64,000 nucleotides of DNA from NCBI GenBank assembly GCA_030686995.1, contig CM060681.1, positions 166,196,833 to 166,260,832 of the forward strand, given 5' to 3'. Below, piece after piece: positions 11,197 to 22,200 of the stretch (the first letter of the stretch is position 1; every line of letters begins with the position of its first letter). Origin of the DNA: Artemisia argyi (taxonomy: Eukaryota; Streptophyta; Magnoliopsida; Asterales; Asteraceae). Made by a program: the position numbers and the translations under genes. The notes under the pieces were generated by a model. That model was given only the letters and a program-made list of their open reading frames with translations. It was not told where the DNA came from and did no database searches.

Positions 11197-11754
11197 GAGA
11201 AAAAAATACGGACTACCATCCCGTTTCATTCTATGTTTATTTTATGTTTTTGTTATTTCTCATTTATTAGCTTAAGTCGAGTCTAGTCTTGGCTTAGCAA
11301 CGCCATCTTGTACATATAATTAACCAAGATTGTTAACTCGCCACCAGTAAAACTTCCTTTATCCAACAAAACCGTGTAATTCATATCCCTATACCTAACG
11401 TTACAACCCTTTAAAAGACCTCTTTGATAGTTTATCCTAGGTGCTTACGCCATGTGGTGGAGGTTTGATCCTTTCCCAAGCCTATGGTAATCTATTTTGC
11501 TATGGCAGGTAGTGAGAGATATCTTCCATTTCCATAATGTTATATTACTTTATTACACCCGAGAGATGTGAGTATCTAAACACTATTTGTGAGGTGCTTG
11601 TGTATGACCTCCGTGCTTGTCTATTGGTCTTTAGTGGAACGATTATTTGTTGTAATTACTTTTATATTAGTGTTAAATGACCCCTAACTTGTCTTTTGAG
11701 TAGAATAAAAGCTCATTTGCTTGAGGACAAGCAAATCTCAAGTGTAAGGGTATA
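9301..11754 (+). other. Gypsy element 1, 3' UTR with repeated purine tracts
   Basis: There is no ORF of substance. It opens with gcgcttcttgggaggcaacc (9349-9368), a block seen at the end of the coding region in Athila-like elements. A TGACGGCGTCA pair lies at 9740 and 9763. acattggggacaatgt is at 10151-10166. The purine motif aagtgtaagggg occurs near 9530, 10175 and 11088, and as aagtgtaaggg near 11740 where it abuts the 3' LTR. A 36-base A-tract runs 11153-11188. Confidence 0.65.
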
Positions 11755-13167
11755 TGATGAGGCGAAAAATGATCCGTTTTTAGGGGGTCATTTAAGCCCG
11801 AATCCGACTTTATTTGATCAAATATTGCCCTAAATCGTTCCTTTTGTGATTTTAGGTGTTTGGAGAGTGAATTCTGAAAAAGAAGCCATTTTGGACGTTT
11901 TTGGAGCATAAAAGTGAAGAAAATGGCAAAATATCAATTTTCCATGCTGAAGACACTAGGTGACGGCGTCAAGAGTTACACCCTGACGGCGTCAGACATC
12001 AAGAATAAAACACCGTAGTTGATGACGGCGTCAAAATCCATCCTGACGGCGTCAAAGTCCCAAGAATAAAATACCGTAGGTGGTGACGGCGTCACATAGG
12101 CCGTCATAAGTAGATCAAGGCCGTCCGAGGAAGTATCTGGCGGCGAGGTGACGGCGTCACATGCTTGTCTTGACGCCGTCAGCCCAGTTTTCCTATATAT
12201 AGTTTTCTAGTTTTTTCATTAAAGGAGGGGAGAAGTTTTGGTGAAACCCTAAAGACGAATTTGGTGCCTCTTTTACAGGTTTTTCAAGGGTTCCAAACCC
12301 TTGATACCTTGCATTGTAATTGAGATAAGTGTTCTTCTAATTCAATCAATATGTCTATGTGTTGGTTGTTTATCTCTTGTTCTTGTCTCAATTCAATTAT
12401 GCTAGGCTAGATCTCTCTTGTGTTTGCTTAGATCTAATGAAACCTAGATGTTGATTATGTGTTGATTACTTGTTTATTCTTGTTCTTGGATGAATGATTT
12501 ATATGTTAGGCTTAAGAAAATTGGCAGATCTCCAAATGGTAACATGCTTGAACGTCTTAAGAAACATGAACCGAGGCGTACTAGGTCTTTATTAGTTGTA
12601 TTTAATGCATGAGCCACTGTTTACAATCCCTATAGTTGTGCTGGGTCATGGTGTAGGAGGAGATAAGAGCTCATAGAGTTGGGGAGTTATGTATGCCACC
12701 CCACGAATGGTATTAAGGAATACAATCCGTCATCCATACAAGTATAACAAGTAATTAACGTGTAAAAGATATCTAGGGAGTAGTGAAGTCTAAGTAAACA
12801 CAATTTCTCCAATTACTGCTCACAACATTAGTATAATTTAGTTTAATTTCATTTTCAGTATTTTATTTTGATTATATATTAGTTTTGGGTTAGTTGAATA
12901 GCAACTAATTCCGCCCACTCCTTCAAAAACCGAGATTTTAATTGCTTTCATAAAAACATAAAAAGACAAAAAAAATAATCTTCCCTCACCTTTAGAATTA
13001 TTAATTAGGTTTTCTAATCCTAGCGACACTATTCCTAAGCTGAACGATCAATCCCCCGGTACTTGTCACTATACTATACTACAACGATCAGGTACACTGC
13101 CTGGTGGGGGTTGTAAGCTTCTCGAGATCCCTCGAGAGGTAAAGCAAGGTGTGATTCCCACGCATCA
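11755..13167 (+). repeat. Gypsy element 1, 3' LTR (1413 bp)
   Basis: Near-identical partner of 4960-6371, preceded by the purine run aagtgtaagggtata and followed by the ttgag duplication. TGACG array at 11961-12181. Confidence 0.93.
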
Positions 13168-14565
13168 TTGAGCATTGTCAGAATCAGTGAGCTCAGCAAA
13201 CTCTTTTTCAAAATTAGTACTCCTCCCCTTAAACTCTGCATCTGTTTTCCTCCCCTGTTTGGAAGAATCTCCCAAATCTTTAGTAGAACTTGCAGAAAAT
13301 TCATCCTGAGGTGAAGCCAATGAAGATAACACCACTTTAGCAGGTCTTTTCTTCTTGAGATTCTCAACTTCATTCTGCAATCTTTGAATCTCAGTCTTCA
13401 ATTGATTCAGCTCTGTGGCATGTTGTACTTTGATCTGTGCCAGATCTTTCTCCAGAGCTTGAACCTGCTTGACTAATTTTGTACAAATGTCCATCAATTC
13501 AGGTAGTTGCACACTGCCTTCATCACTTCCAACTGTGTTACCTGTTGGGAGAGGTGAATCATGAGGCATTGATTCAGGCTCTTCCCTAGTTGGACTAGGA
13601 TTAAGCCTTGAACCACCACTGCTTGTCCCTAAACCAAAAGGTTCAGCAACATGCAATGTTGAGATGAGAGAAGTTGGCTGTTTAGACCTTCTCTCATAAG
13701 TGTGAGTTACAGCAGGGGTATAGTGAATTGGTGGAACAACAATATTGGGTGTGTTATGGGATACAACTGGGATGGTTGCATCTTCACCCTGTACTTGAGA
13801 AATTTTAGCAAGCATTTGAGGAAAAAGTGGATGAACCTCCCCATTCTAAAGATCTGAAGCCTTACTCATGTTTTGAAAAACTTTTGGCTTAAGGCTGGAA
13901 GGTTCATAAATTCTATTGTGAGGTTGCAGTTGAAACTCATTTAACACTGCTTGCACAAACCTTGGATACATCAAAAATTTATATTGACTCTTTACATTGC
14001 CTTTCATATTATTGAAAATAAACTTTGAAAAATTGAAAGTCCTATCAGTTGCCAAACAAACCAAAGGATAAGCCATGGTTGATGCAAATTGTTCATAAGA
14101 TGTTTTCTTAGGACTTAGGCAATGTAAAAGAGTGTGAATTAAAAATCTCCAATGGGGACAAAAACATCCTTTTCTGAAAGTTACTTTTTGTTCAGATGTA
14201 TCATACCCCATTAAAACAATATTAGTGAAAATTTCTGAATTGGGTAATATGATGATACCATTGAGATCATTCAATTGGAGAATTCTCCTCAAGGATGACT
14301 CAGTAACATCAATAGTTACCCCATCCACTGTGGCTCTTAGAGCATCCACAGATTCATGTCCCTGTTCAAGAGTTATGGACTCCACAGTGTTCCAGAATTG
14401 TTTGATATGAGAGACATAGATTGTGGGATTAATAGTTAAGGCATATCTTATATGAGTTGTGTTTAGAAAATCCACAATCTGATGAAAAACATGGCCACTC
14501 TTCTCGTTTGACTTTTGTAGGTAGGCCACTTGGTTGTGCTCCTCGACAAATTTTAGAATCGCCAT
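13168..14565 (-). pseudogene. Copia extra ORF, proximal half
   Basis: It starts at ATG 14565 (MAILKFVEEHNQ). The N-terminal ~230 residues form a compact domain with HQIVDFLNTTHIRYAL and NPTIYVSHIKQFW, widely repeated in composite copia elements and often labelled longin-like. A TAG follows MSKASDL at 13846, and the frame then continues in a Pro/Thr/Ser-rich linker and a coiled coil (about LMDICTKLVKQVQALEKDL onward) to the insertion point of gypsy element 1 at 13172. With the distal half the full protein would be about 980 residues. It lies about 1.65 kb downstream of RNase H, where Sirevirus-type elements carry an envelope-like gene. I see no clear transmembrane helix or signal peptide, so an envelope role is not supported. 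Confidence 0.7.
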
Positions 14566-14738
14566 GATATTTGTGAAAAAGAGAATAAGAGTGTTAGTAA
14601 TCAAGATAAAAATCAAGCCGTATGATGATCAATTTATACTAATAGGGTTTGAGGAGGTTGCGCAATGTGAATTATCTTTAGAAAGAATTATCTTTGGAAA
14701 AGAATAAATTATAATAAGTAAGTAGATAATTCACAAAA

Positions 14739-14910
14739 AGATTTACCCTATTAATAAGGAAAGATGGTTATATTTACAACGGCTAGTAAAAAATGGATTA
14801 CTGACACAACAGTTGTAACGGCTAGTTCATCAGTGGAAAAATTACTCTTGCAGTGGTAACTAATGAACTAGCAGTGGTAAAAGTTTCACAACATATCAAA
14901 GAGCAGGGGT
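14739..14910 (-). repeat. Non-coding cluster of CAGTGGTAA-type motifs
   Basis: Copies begin at 14830 (tcagtggaaaa), 14850 (gcagtggtaac) and 14871 (gcagtggtaaa), spaced 20 and 21 bp, with a weaker caggggtaag near 14904. ggctagt also repeats. This is untranslated spacer upstream of the extra ORF. Confidence 0.6.
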
Positions 14911-14938
14911 AAGTAAAACTTGAAAATTTGCTGCTCTT

Positions 14939-15170
14939 ACCATAGTTTTTAGCAAACTACCAGCTATCAACGGATTTGATATGTCTTTACCATGAGCCGT
15001 TTGCTATGGACTAGCCAACTCTTAATCACATGGAGTATGGTGAGTTGATAACCATATAGTTTTTGGTAAACTATCAACCATAAACGGATTTGATAAGTCT
15101 TTACCAGGAGCCATTTGCTCTGGACTAGTTGATTCTTATGTCGATTAGACATGGTGAATCAATAACCATT
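14939..15170. repeat. Diverged tandem repeat, ~111-bp unit, two copies
   Basis: ccatagtttttagcaaacta at 14940 recurs diverged at 15052, and each copy continues with acggatttgata, tctttacca and tggacta in the same order. It lies between the extra ORF and the antisense unit. Confidence 0.7.
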
Positions 15171-15416
15171 TGTTGTGTGTCTATTATACACACCTTATAA
15201 CTCCAATGACTCTAATAATATGGGTTGTATACTGCAGACCAAAGTAACTTTCAACTTAACCCATAAAGATTAACCCAAAGTAACTTTTTAACCAAGTTAC
15301 TATTCACAAAAATATCTTCCAAAAGTCAACCCGATAATAACCAAATTTACTCCTCCAACCTACCAAAACAGGTAAGAGTAAATATTCTTCATTAATTAGA
15401 ATTCGACCTTGACTTT

Positions 15417-15425
15417 GCTTATAAA
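15417..15425 (+). promoter_or_regulatory. TATA box of the antisense unit
   Basis: gcttataaaaggggg at about 15416-15430 contains a canonical TATAAAAG some 65 bases before the ATG at 15493, leaving room for a short CA-rich leader (caacaaacaacttcaataac). It faces opposite to copia transcription. Confidence 0.5.
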
Positions 15426-15492
15426 AGGGGGCTCAAAACTTTTATCTCTCATCAACAAACAACTTCAATAACACAAACCCTTAATCAACACA

Positions 15493-15948
15493 ATGAGCTG
15501 GTTTCCAATAGTCTACATATCTTCTGATGATTCATCTGATGAGGAGATCAGCTATTGTTCAAACTCAGAGGATCTTTCAACAAGATGGAGTGATTACTTC
15601 CCACCAAGTGCAACCACATCCACAACATCCAACAAGACATCCAAAAAGACTGAAGCTTCTCCTGCTCCATCTTTGGAGTTCTATACCAGTTCTTCCTCTG
15701 ATGATGATAATGATCCAACCTTTGATCTTTCCAAAGAGCTTCCAAAGGCCCTTACCACAGCATTAACAACTGCCATAAACAACATGAAATGGCCTGCTGT
15801 TGAAAAGCCTACCCAAGCACCAAGGCCTCCCAAGCAAGTTCTGGGACTTGCTTGTCCAAGGAAACAACTTTCTTTTGATGACAAGAGAAAGAGGGCATCC
15901 AAGGGCAAGCATGATTATGATGGAAAAGGAAAGAAACCTATGGAGTAG
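15493..15948 (+). CDS. Antisense acidic/basic 151-aa protein inside copia
   Basis: It is intact from ATG 15493 to TAG 15948, on the strand opposite to gag-pol and in the spacer between RNase H and the extra ORF. The N-terminal third is Ser/Asp/Glu-rich (SSDDSSDEE, then SSSSDDDNDPTFD), resembling casein kinase 2 sites. The middle is helical (LPKALTTALTTAINN), followed by a Pro-rich stretch. The C-terminus is basic (KRKRASKGKHDYDGKGKK), like a nuclear localisation signal. A TATA box lies upstream and AATAAA downstream. I do not recognise a family. Antisense ORFs are known in some plant LTR elements (Grande, Retand), so it may be a regulatory protein of the element. A chance ORF is less likely given the flanking signals and biased composition. 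Confidence 0.5.
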   Translation: MSWFPIVYISSDDSSDEEISYCSNSEDLSTRWSDYFPPSATTSTTSNKTSKKTEASPAPSLEFYTSSSSDDDNDPTFDLSKELPKALTTALTTAINNMKWPAVEKPTQAPRPPKQVLGLACPRKQLSFDDKRKRASKGKHDYDGKGKKPME

Positions 15949-16036
15949 GTGTTAGGTTATAGGTTTATGTCTTGTGATGGTTTTCTGTGTTAGTGACAAT
16001 GTTATCTTGAATGGTTGTGATGTACTTGCTATTATA

Positions 16037-16043
16037 TCAATAA
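16037..16043 (+). terminator. Polyadenylation signal of the antisense unit
   Basis: tcaataaaagtac lies ~90 bases after the stop at 15948, followed by a T-rich stretch, as in plant 3' ends. With the TATA box it makes a complete transcription unit. Confidence 0.4.
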
Positions 16044-16219
16044 AAGTACTCTTTTTCTTTCTGCTTTTATCACCAATCTTTCCACTATTGTATGATTATT
16101 TCCATTGTGCTTTTGATAACTCTGCATACAAGTTAGTAGAAAACCATACATACATATACAAACAATATTAGTACCTAAAAACTATCCTGCAACACTGAAA
16201 AGTATTAGACATCAATGAT

Positions 16220-16720
16220 TTATGGATTGAGCATTCCAATACCTGTTACCAAGTATTGAAACCTACCCACATCAAGCCCTTTTGTTAATAAATCAGCATA
16301 ATTGTCATCAGTATGGATTTTGACAACATTAATAAGCTTTTTCTCAAAACAATCTCTAATAAAATGATGTCTAATTTCAATATGTTTAGTTTTAGTGTGT
16401 TGCACAGGATTTTTAATAATGCATATGGTACTACTATTGTCTATATAGATAATGGTGTTCATGAAATTGTACCCATAATCCAATAATTGATTCTGAAGCC
16501 AAAGGATCTGAGCACAACAACTAGCAGCTGCAACATATTCTGCTTCAGTTGTTGAAGTAGCAACCATAGTTTGCTTCTTGCACTGCCATGACACCAATCT
16601 ACATCCAAGAAATTGACATCCTCCAGTAGTTGATCTTCTATCCAAACTTGCACCAGCATAGTCACTATCTGAGTATGTGATCAATTCCATAGGAGATTCT
16701 CTTGGATACCATAATCCTAG
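16220..16720 (-). pseudogene. Copia RNase H domain (end of pol)
   Basis: It reads from LWYPRESPMELITYSDSDY to GIGMLNP and stop. The catalytic acids of copia RNase H are all visible: YSDSDYAG, TTEAEYVAA, YIDNSS and HTDDNYADLLTKGL. The segment itself is uninterrupted. Its N-terminus joins the RT segment at 25945, from which gypsy element 2 separated it. Confidence 0.85.
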
Positions 16721-18131
16721 TGATGAGGCGAAAAATGATCCGTTTTTAGGGGGTCATTTAAGCCCGAATCCGACTTTATTTGATCAAATATTGCCCTAAA
16801 TCGTTCCTTTTGTGATTTTAAGTGTTTGGAGAGTGAATTCTGGAAAAGAAGCCATTTTGGACGTTTTTGGAGCATAAAAGTGAAGAAAACGGCAAAGTAC
16901 CAAATTTCCATGCTGAAGATACAAGGTGACGGCGTCAAGAGTAATATCTTGACGGCGTCAGACATGAAGATTAAAATACCGAAGGTGGTGACGGCGTCAA
17001 ACGCCTTCATGACGGCGTCAAAGTGGCAAGAATAAAATACCGTGGTCGGTGACGGCGTCACATAGGCCGTCATAAGTAGATCAAGGCCGTCCGAGGAAGT
17101 ATATGGCGGCGAGGTGACGGCGTCACAAGTAACTCTTGACGCCGTCAGCCTACTTTTCCTATATATAGTTTTCTAGTTTTTTCATTAAAAAAAAGGAGAA
17201 GTTTTGGTGAAACCCTAAAGACGAATTTGGTGCCTCTTTTACAGGTTTTTCAAGGGTTCCAAACCCTTGATACCTTGCATTGTAATTGAGATAAGTGTTC
17301 TTCTAATTCAATCAATATGTCTATGTGTTGGTTGTTTATCTCTTGTTCTTGTCTCAATTCAATTATGCTAGGCTAGATCTCTCTTGTGTTTGCTTAGATC
17401 TAATGAAACCTAGATGTTGATTATGTGTTGATTACTTGTTTATTTTTGTTCTTGGATGAATCATTTATATGTTAGGCTTAAGAAAACTGGCAGATCTCCA
17501 AATGGTAACATGCTTGAACGTCTTAAGAAACATGAACCGAGGCGTACTAGGTCTTTATTGGTTGTATTTAATGCATGAGCCACTGTTTACAATCCCTATA
17601 GTTGTGCTGGGTCATGGTGTAGGAGGAGATAAGAGCTCATAGAGTTGGGGAGTTATGTATGCCACCCCACGAATGATATTAAGGAATACAATCCGTCATC
17701 CATACAAGTATAACAAGTAATTAACATGTAAAAGATATCTAGGGAGTAGTGAAGTCTAAGTAAACACAATTTCTCCAATTACTGCCCACAACCTTAGTAT
17801 AATTTAGTTTAATTTTATTTTCAGTATTTTATTTTGAATATATCTTAGCTTTGGGTTAGTTGAATAGCAACTAATTCCGCCCACTCCTTCAAAAACCCGA
17901 GATTTTAATTGCTTTCTAAAAAATATAAAAATACAAAAATAATCATCTCTCACCTCTAGAACTATTAATTAGGTTTTCTAATCCTAGCGACACTATTCCT
18001 AAGCTGAACGATCAATCCCCCGGTACTTATCACTATACTATACTACAACGATCAGGTACACTGCCTGGTGGGGGTTGTAAGCTTCTCGAGATCCCTCGAG
18101 AGGTAAAGCAAGGTGCGATTCCCACACATCA
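16721..18131 (+). repeat. Gypsy element 2, 5' LTR (1411 bp)
   Basis: Begins tgatgaggcg and ends cacacatca. Seven TGACG-inverted sites at 16927-17147 and a TATA box near 17160. It is closely similar to the element 1 LTRs but clearly diverged between sites of the array, so it is a sister subfamily. Confidence 0.93.
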
Positions 18132-18137
18132 AGTTTT

Positions 18138-18155
18138 TGGCGCCGCAGCCCGGGG
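18138..18155 (+). other. Gypsy element 2 primer binding site
   Basis: tggcgccgcagcccgggg, seven bases after the LTR, is nearly the same as at 6378 and resembles the tRNA-Asp complement. Confidence 0.7.
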
Positions 18156-18303
18156 AATAGTTATTGTCTAGGTTAGGATTTCTTTTTATTAGGTCTACTT
18201 GCTAGATTCCTTTCTAGTAAGATTTTATTTTTTATTTTTAGGTCTTCTTTAGTCTATCTTATTTCTTCGTGCCTTTGTTCGTGACTCTTTACCATCCGAC
18301 ATC

Positions 18304-19743
18304 ATGGAAGGTGGTAACATCTTTGAACCCATCATCCCACCACAACAAAACCCACCATTAGAACCCCTTAGGCCCCGAACCTTAGGAGAGTACTCCCGAC
18401 CTAGCCATCAAGGCTACCAAAACACCATTGAGCTCACCGGAGCCAATGTGACCCCCTTGCGATCCGACACCATCCGGTTGGTGCAAAGCGGATGTGCATT
18501 CCATGGACTTCGTTCCGAAGATCCAAACCAACACCTTAAGGACTTCCTCAAAATCGTAGATTCCATAGACCTAGGTGTTGAAACTAGAGAGACTACCCGT
18601 TTACGCCTATTCCAATTCTCTCTACGGGATCAAGCTAGTCAATGGCTTGAGCGTTTACCCGCGGGATCCATCACCACATGGGATGATCTCACCACTCGTT
18701 TCCTTGCTCAATTTTTCCCACCGGGGAGAACTACTAAGCTTAGGAATGACATCTTGATGTTTCAACAACGTCAAAATGAATCTCTTTATGAAGCATGAAA
18801 TCGATATAAAGACCTACTCCGAAAAGTTCCTCATCATGGGATCGAACCATGGCTGCAGATCCAAATCTTTTATGGTAAGGTTGACTATCAAACAAGAAAA
18901 GCCATTGATTACGCAGCAAAGGGCAGGCTAGATAGACTTAGCGTTGACGAATGCTGGAAAGTTCTTGAGGAGTTGGCACAATACGAAGAGGAAAGATGGG
19001 AGGACCCGATGCTCCCGAGCAAAACAAAGCTTGATTACGCATGTGCCACCCAAGAACAATTGTTGGGAAGCATCGAGAAACAGGTAAAAGAACTGATGAG
19101 TATTGAGAAACTGGCCGCTGAACCCGTGTGGAACCCTAATCCACATAGGAATACGGTTATCAGCCAAAATTTTCCTGAACGCTCACGGCAAGAGGAATTC
19201 GAAGGAATAATGGTAACCTTCATGGATAATCAGGAAAAGCAAATCCAGCACCTTGAGGCACGCATGGAAAGCACTCATAAAGCCTTTATGAATTTCGCAG
19301 ACCAATTCATATCAAGGGTCAAAGAAAAGATCAATGAAAATTCTATACCTAAAAAAATTGAAAAAGTCTTCGAGGTGTCAACCTCTTTGGTATTTGACCA
19401 AGAGGACAGCGGGAGATTCTCCTCAAGAGCTTTACCATTAACTACCCATAAACACCCCCATGTGGAGAAAAGCTCGCAAATAAATAGCATTTTCGTTGGA
19501 TGCTTGCGAACTACATTCCCGATCTCATCCAAAAAACGTTCTTTTGGTTTTAAACCCGGTGTAAAGAGGTCACACCTCATAAATACCATTGATTTGAAAC
19601 CTCCTATTGAACAACATCTTTCTTCTCGCGCCGATGACCCGTGCATAAGGATCAACTCGGCCAAAACATTACCCGACCCCCGCTGCTACCTTACCTCTTT
19701 CCGCGACAGTAATGAGACGTTCGACCCTGGTGGACCTCGTTAA
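18304..19743 (+). pseudogene. Chimeric gag with premature stop
   Basis: A 480-codon frame starts at ATG 18304. Codons 1-164 are nearly identical to element 1 (one or two residue changes). TGA at 18796-18798 replaces the Trp codon seen in element 1. From there on, similarity drops abruptly to about half at protein level: RYKDLLRKVPHHGIEPWLQ here, RFKDLLQKVPHHGIDLWLQ there. The tail after residue ~235 is helical and charged (EKQIQHLEARMESTHKAF) and shows no zinc knuckle and no protease-like module. The sharp switch points to a recombination joint at about 18797. Confidence 0.7.
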
Positions 19744-20441
19744 CGGAATAGCTACTCATGGGTTTTACTTGTGTTTAGTTATTCACGCAAAGAGCAGGGA
19801 CTAGACTTGAAACTACTCCAAACCTCACCCCACACGGGCATCTGACGGCGTCAGATTTAACCCTTGACGCCGTCAGCTCGACGGATCTGCAATATTAACC
19901 CACAACCAATCACTTTCAACCCATACCCCACAAATCTCACCCAAGTGTTGCTGCTACTCCGATTCTCAAACCCCCAATTCGACATCTTCCGCCTCCGATC
20001 TCTACTTTGTAAGTAAGTTTTCTTCATCTTTTCTCGGTTAATTATGCTTAGGACCCGTCAATTTGAAAAACCCCTTTCGCCCGAAACCCCATTCTTGACC
20101 CACCATTAGCAAATCGTAATGCCATCCAATTGGTGATTTGTAATCGTGGGGTTACCATTTGATGATGTTGTCTCACCCAAATCATGCATTAATTCAGGGA
20201 AAACCCATCATGCCTCGGATTCTTTGACCCCCCACCCCTGTTTTCTGATTTAAGGAGCGTTTGGGTAATGGGTTAAGAGTTTGAAAATTGATTTTTCCCT
20301 CGCATTTGCATGGTTGTAATTCTGATCCATCTGACGGCGTCAAAAATTACTCTTGACGGCGTCAGATGTGTCTGACTGCATAAAGTTCATATAAATTTCG
20401 CGTTCTAATCGTTTCCATTCACTCCACCTTTTTCCAGGAAA
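19744..20441 (+). other. Leader of the ORF-1-like gene with candidate intron
   Basis: TGACG pairs lie at 19843/19865 and 20332/20354. A strong donor (tttgtaagtaag, GT at 20009) and a strong acceptor (tttttccag, ending 20437) enclose a ~430-bp candidate 5' UTR intron that ends four bases before the ATG at 20442. This suggests a spliced subgenomic mRNA, as reported for the envelope-like gene of barley Bagy-2. It is a prediction only. Confidence 0.45.
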
Positions 20442-21731
20442 ATGAGCAAAAGGTCTCGCCAACAAAAGGGTAGTTCTTCTAGATCTCAAGGGATCAATTA
20501 TGGGGAATTAGTGCACAGCTGGGGCGAGTTTGGTGATGTTGGTACTAGTACTAAGTATGAGGAGTTGTGTAACCACCACATCGATGTTGGGGCGGTTGTT
20601 GACTGGGATTTTTTGAGAGCTAGTGGGTTGGAGGCTGAATTTGTAGGGAGGATCCGCACAGATGGATTTGCGGGTCCGCGGTGGGAGAGGTTGTTTAGAT
20701 TGAGAGAGACGGTATATAGTGAGTTAGTACGGGAGTTCTTTGCGACCTTCCGTTTTGATCAAGCTGAGGCTAGGGGAGATATGGGGGGCACCACGATATA
20801 TTTTAGGCTAGGGGGAGAGTTGAGGTCTTGTTCTGTGGCTGAGTTTGGTTGGAGGCTTGGGCTATATACTAGTGAGGAGGTTGATGGGGCTTTTCTGCTG
20901 AATTTGTTACATGGAGAGACTCAGCGGAGTGAGATGAGGTGTGTTACCTTTTGGCCAACCATAGGGGATGGGGTTTACACCTCGACTACTGGGGCTGCAT
21001 CGATTAGGGACCCCATTGTTAGGCTAGTTCACAGGTGCATCACATACAGCCTGTCTGCACGTCATGGCACCACTCACCGTATCACTGCTTTGGACCTGTT
21101 CTACTTGTACACCATCTTTTCTGTGGATGTCTACTGCAATATCCCGTTTTGGGTGGCCAGTTACTTGAGGACCAGTGTGGGTGAGAGGGATATCGACAAG
21201 GTTTATGGGGGGATGTTCGTCACACGGTTGGCTCGTTCCTATGGTCTTCTTACTCCTCAGATCATAGGGTACTTGAGCGACTGTGGGAACTGCAGGGTAG
21301 TGAGGGCAAAATCCCTTAGGCAGATGAACATTGTGATGCAGATGGGGGATGGTGCCTACACATGGTACGTAGGGGCTGATGATGAGGATGATGACGGTGA
21401 TGATGAGGGAGTGCCCCAGCAGCATCAGTTTGCCGGGTATGAGGAGGGGACGGCTGATTACTACCGACACATGAGTCGGGGAGACTGGCAGGCACACCAG
21501 GGTGCCTGGATGGGTCAGATGGATACGTGGCGAGCTACTACTGACCAGCGCTTTGACTGGATGTATGATCATACCGTCCGCCAGATGCAGCACCTCTCCA
21601 CCCGAGATCAGCTTGAGCCTCACCTACAGATTGACCCCTTCCCAGGCCGAGAGGCTGACTACCCTCCCTACGGGTACACTGGACACCTCCCACCAGGCTA
21701 TGATTATCGTTTTGGTCCTCCCCCTCAGTGA
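20442..21731 (+). CDS. ATHILA ORF-1-like protein, 429 aa
   Basis: Intact from ATG 20442 to TGA 21731. Residues ~90-290 carry the pattern of the ATHILA ORF-1 family: ELVREFFATFRF, then RSCSVAEFGWRLGLYT, then IRDPIVRLVHRCIT, DLFYLYTIFSVDV and a region around FVTRLARSYG. An acidic linker (GADDEDDDGDDEG, ~residue 315) separates this from a Tyr/Pro/Gln-rich tail (PPGYDYRFGPPPQ). The first 15 residues are basic. The function of the family is not established; it is carried by Athila-type elements. It is richer in G than its surroundings. It is the only undamaged gypsy ORF of size here, which suggests recent activity or selection. Confidence 0.72.
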   Translation: MSKRSRQQKGSSSRSQGINYGELVHSWGEFGDVGTSTKYEELCNHHIDVGAVVDWDFLRASGLEAEFVGRIRTDGFAGPRWERLFRLRETVYSELVREFFATFRFDQAEARGDMGGTTIYFRLGGELRSCSVAEFGWRLGLYTSEEVDGAFLLNLLHGETQRSEMRCVTFWPTIGDGVYTSTTGAASIRDPIVRLVHRCITYSLSARHGTTHRITALDLFYLYTIFSVDVYCNIPFWVASYLRTSVGERDIDKVYGGMFVTRLARSYGLLTPQIIGYLSDCGNCRVVRAKSLRQMNIVMQMGDGAYTWYVGADDEDDDGDDEGVPQQHQFAGYEEGTADYYRHMSRGDWQAHQGAWMGQMDTWRATTDQRFDWMYDHTVRQMQHLSTRDQLEPHLQIDPFPGREADYPPYGYTGHLPPGYDYRFGPPPQ

Positions 21732-21868
21732 TCCATTTTGATATCTGTGATCCTTGAACAATTTATTTTTGGCTTTACGATTTGAAACATTTGGTTTGTA
21801 ATAGTTTAGGATTCAGCCTTTGTTGGCTTTGAACAATTTTTATTTCTGTTCTTTTAACTAGTATTATG

Positions 21869-22200
21869 CATGATCAGCTTTTAATTTTTATTGATGGTTC
21901 ATCTTTGCAACCCATGTTTTGTGTGATTTTATTTGTTTGATTGTTATTTGTTTCCGTATGCATGTTTTATTTTTATTGTTGGTTGATCATGTTTCTCAAT
22001 TAAAATGTAGAAATACTTTATTATGTTGTTTGGCCATGATCAGCTTTTAATTTTTATTGATGGTTCATCTTTGCAACCCATGTTTTGTGTGATTTTATTT
22101 GTTTGATTGTTATTTGTTTCCGTATGCATGTTTTATTTTTATTGTTGGTTGATCATGTTTCTCAATTAAAATGTGGAAATACTTTATTATGTTGTTTGGC
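21869..22200 (+). repeat. Tandem duplication, 166-bp unit, two copies
   Basis: The segment from catgatcagctttt at 21869 to tgtttggc is repeated at 22035-22200 with about one difference. It lies at the joint between the ORF-1 gene and the 3' UTR shared with element 1 (gcaacccatgttttgtg). Confidence 0.85.

Larger units (their letters stand above)
4960..13167 (+). mobile_element. Ty3/gypsy-type non-autonomous element 1
   Basis: LTRs at 4960-6371 and 11755-13167 differ at about a dozen sites. The 5-bp duplication ttgag lies at 4955-4959 and 13168-13172. Internally it has a tRNA-Asp primer site, a gag plus protease-like ORF and a 2.4-kb 3' UTR, with no RT, RNase H or integrase anywhere. It must therefore borrow the pol of a partner. 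It sits antisense inside the copia extra ORF. Confidence 0.92.

Noticed and set aside
16717..17073. 118-codon minus-strand ORF, repeated at 24452-24886 and 11673-11909
   Set aside because: Lies wholly in gypsy LTR or UTR sequence antisense to the element; recurs only because the LTR recurs.
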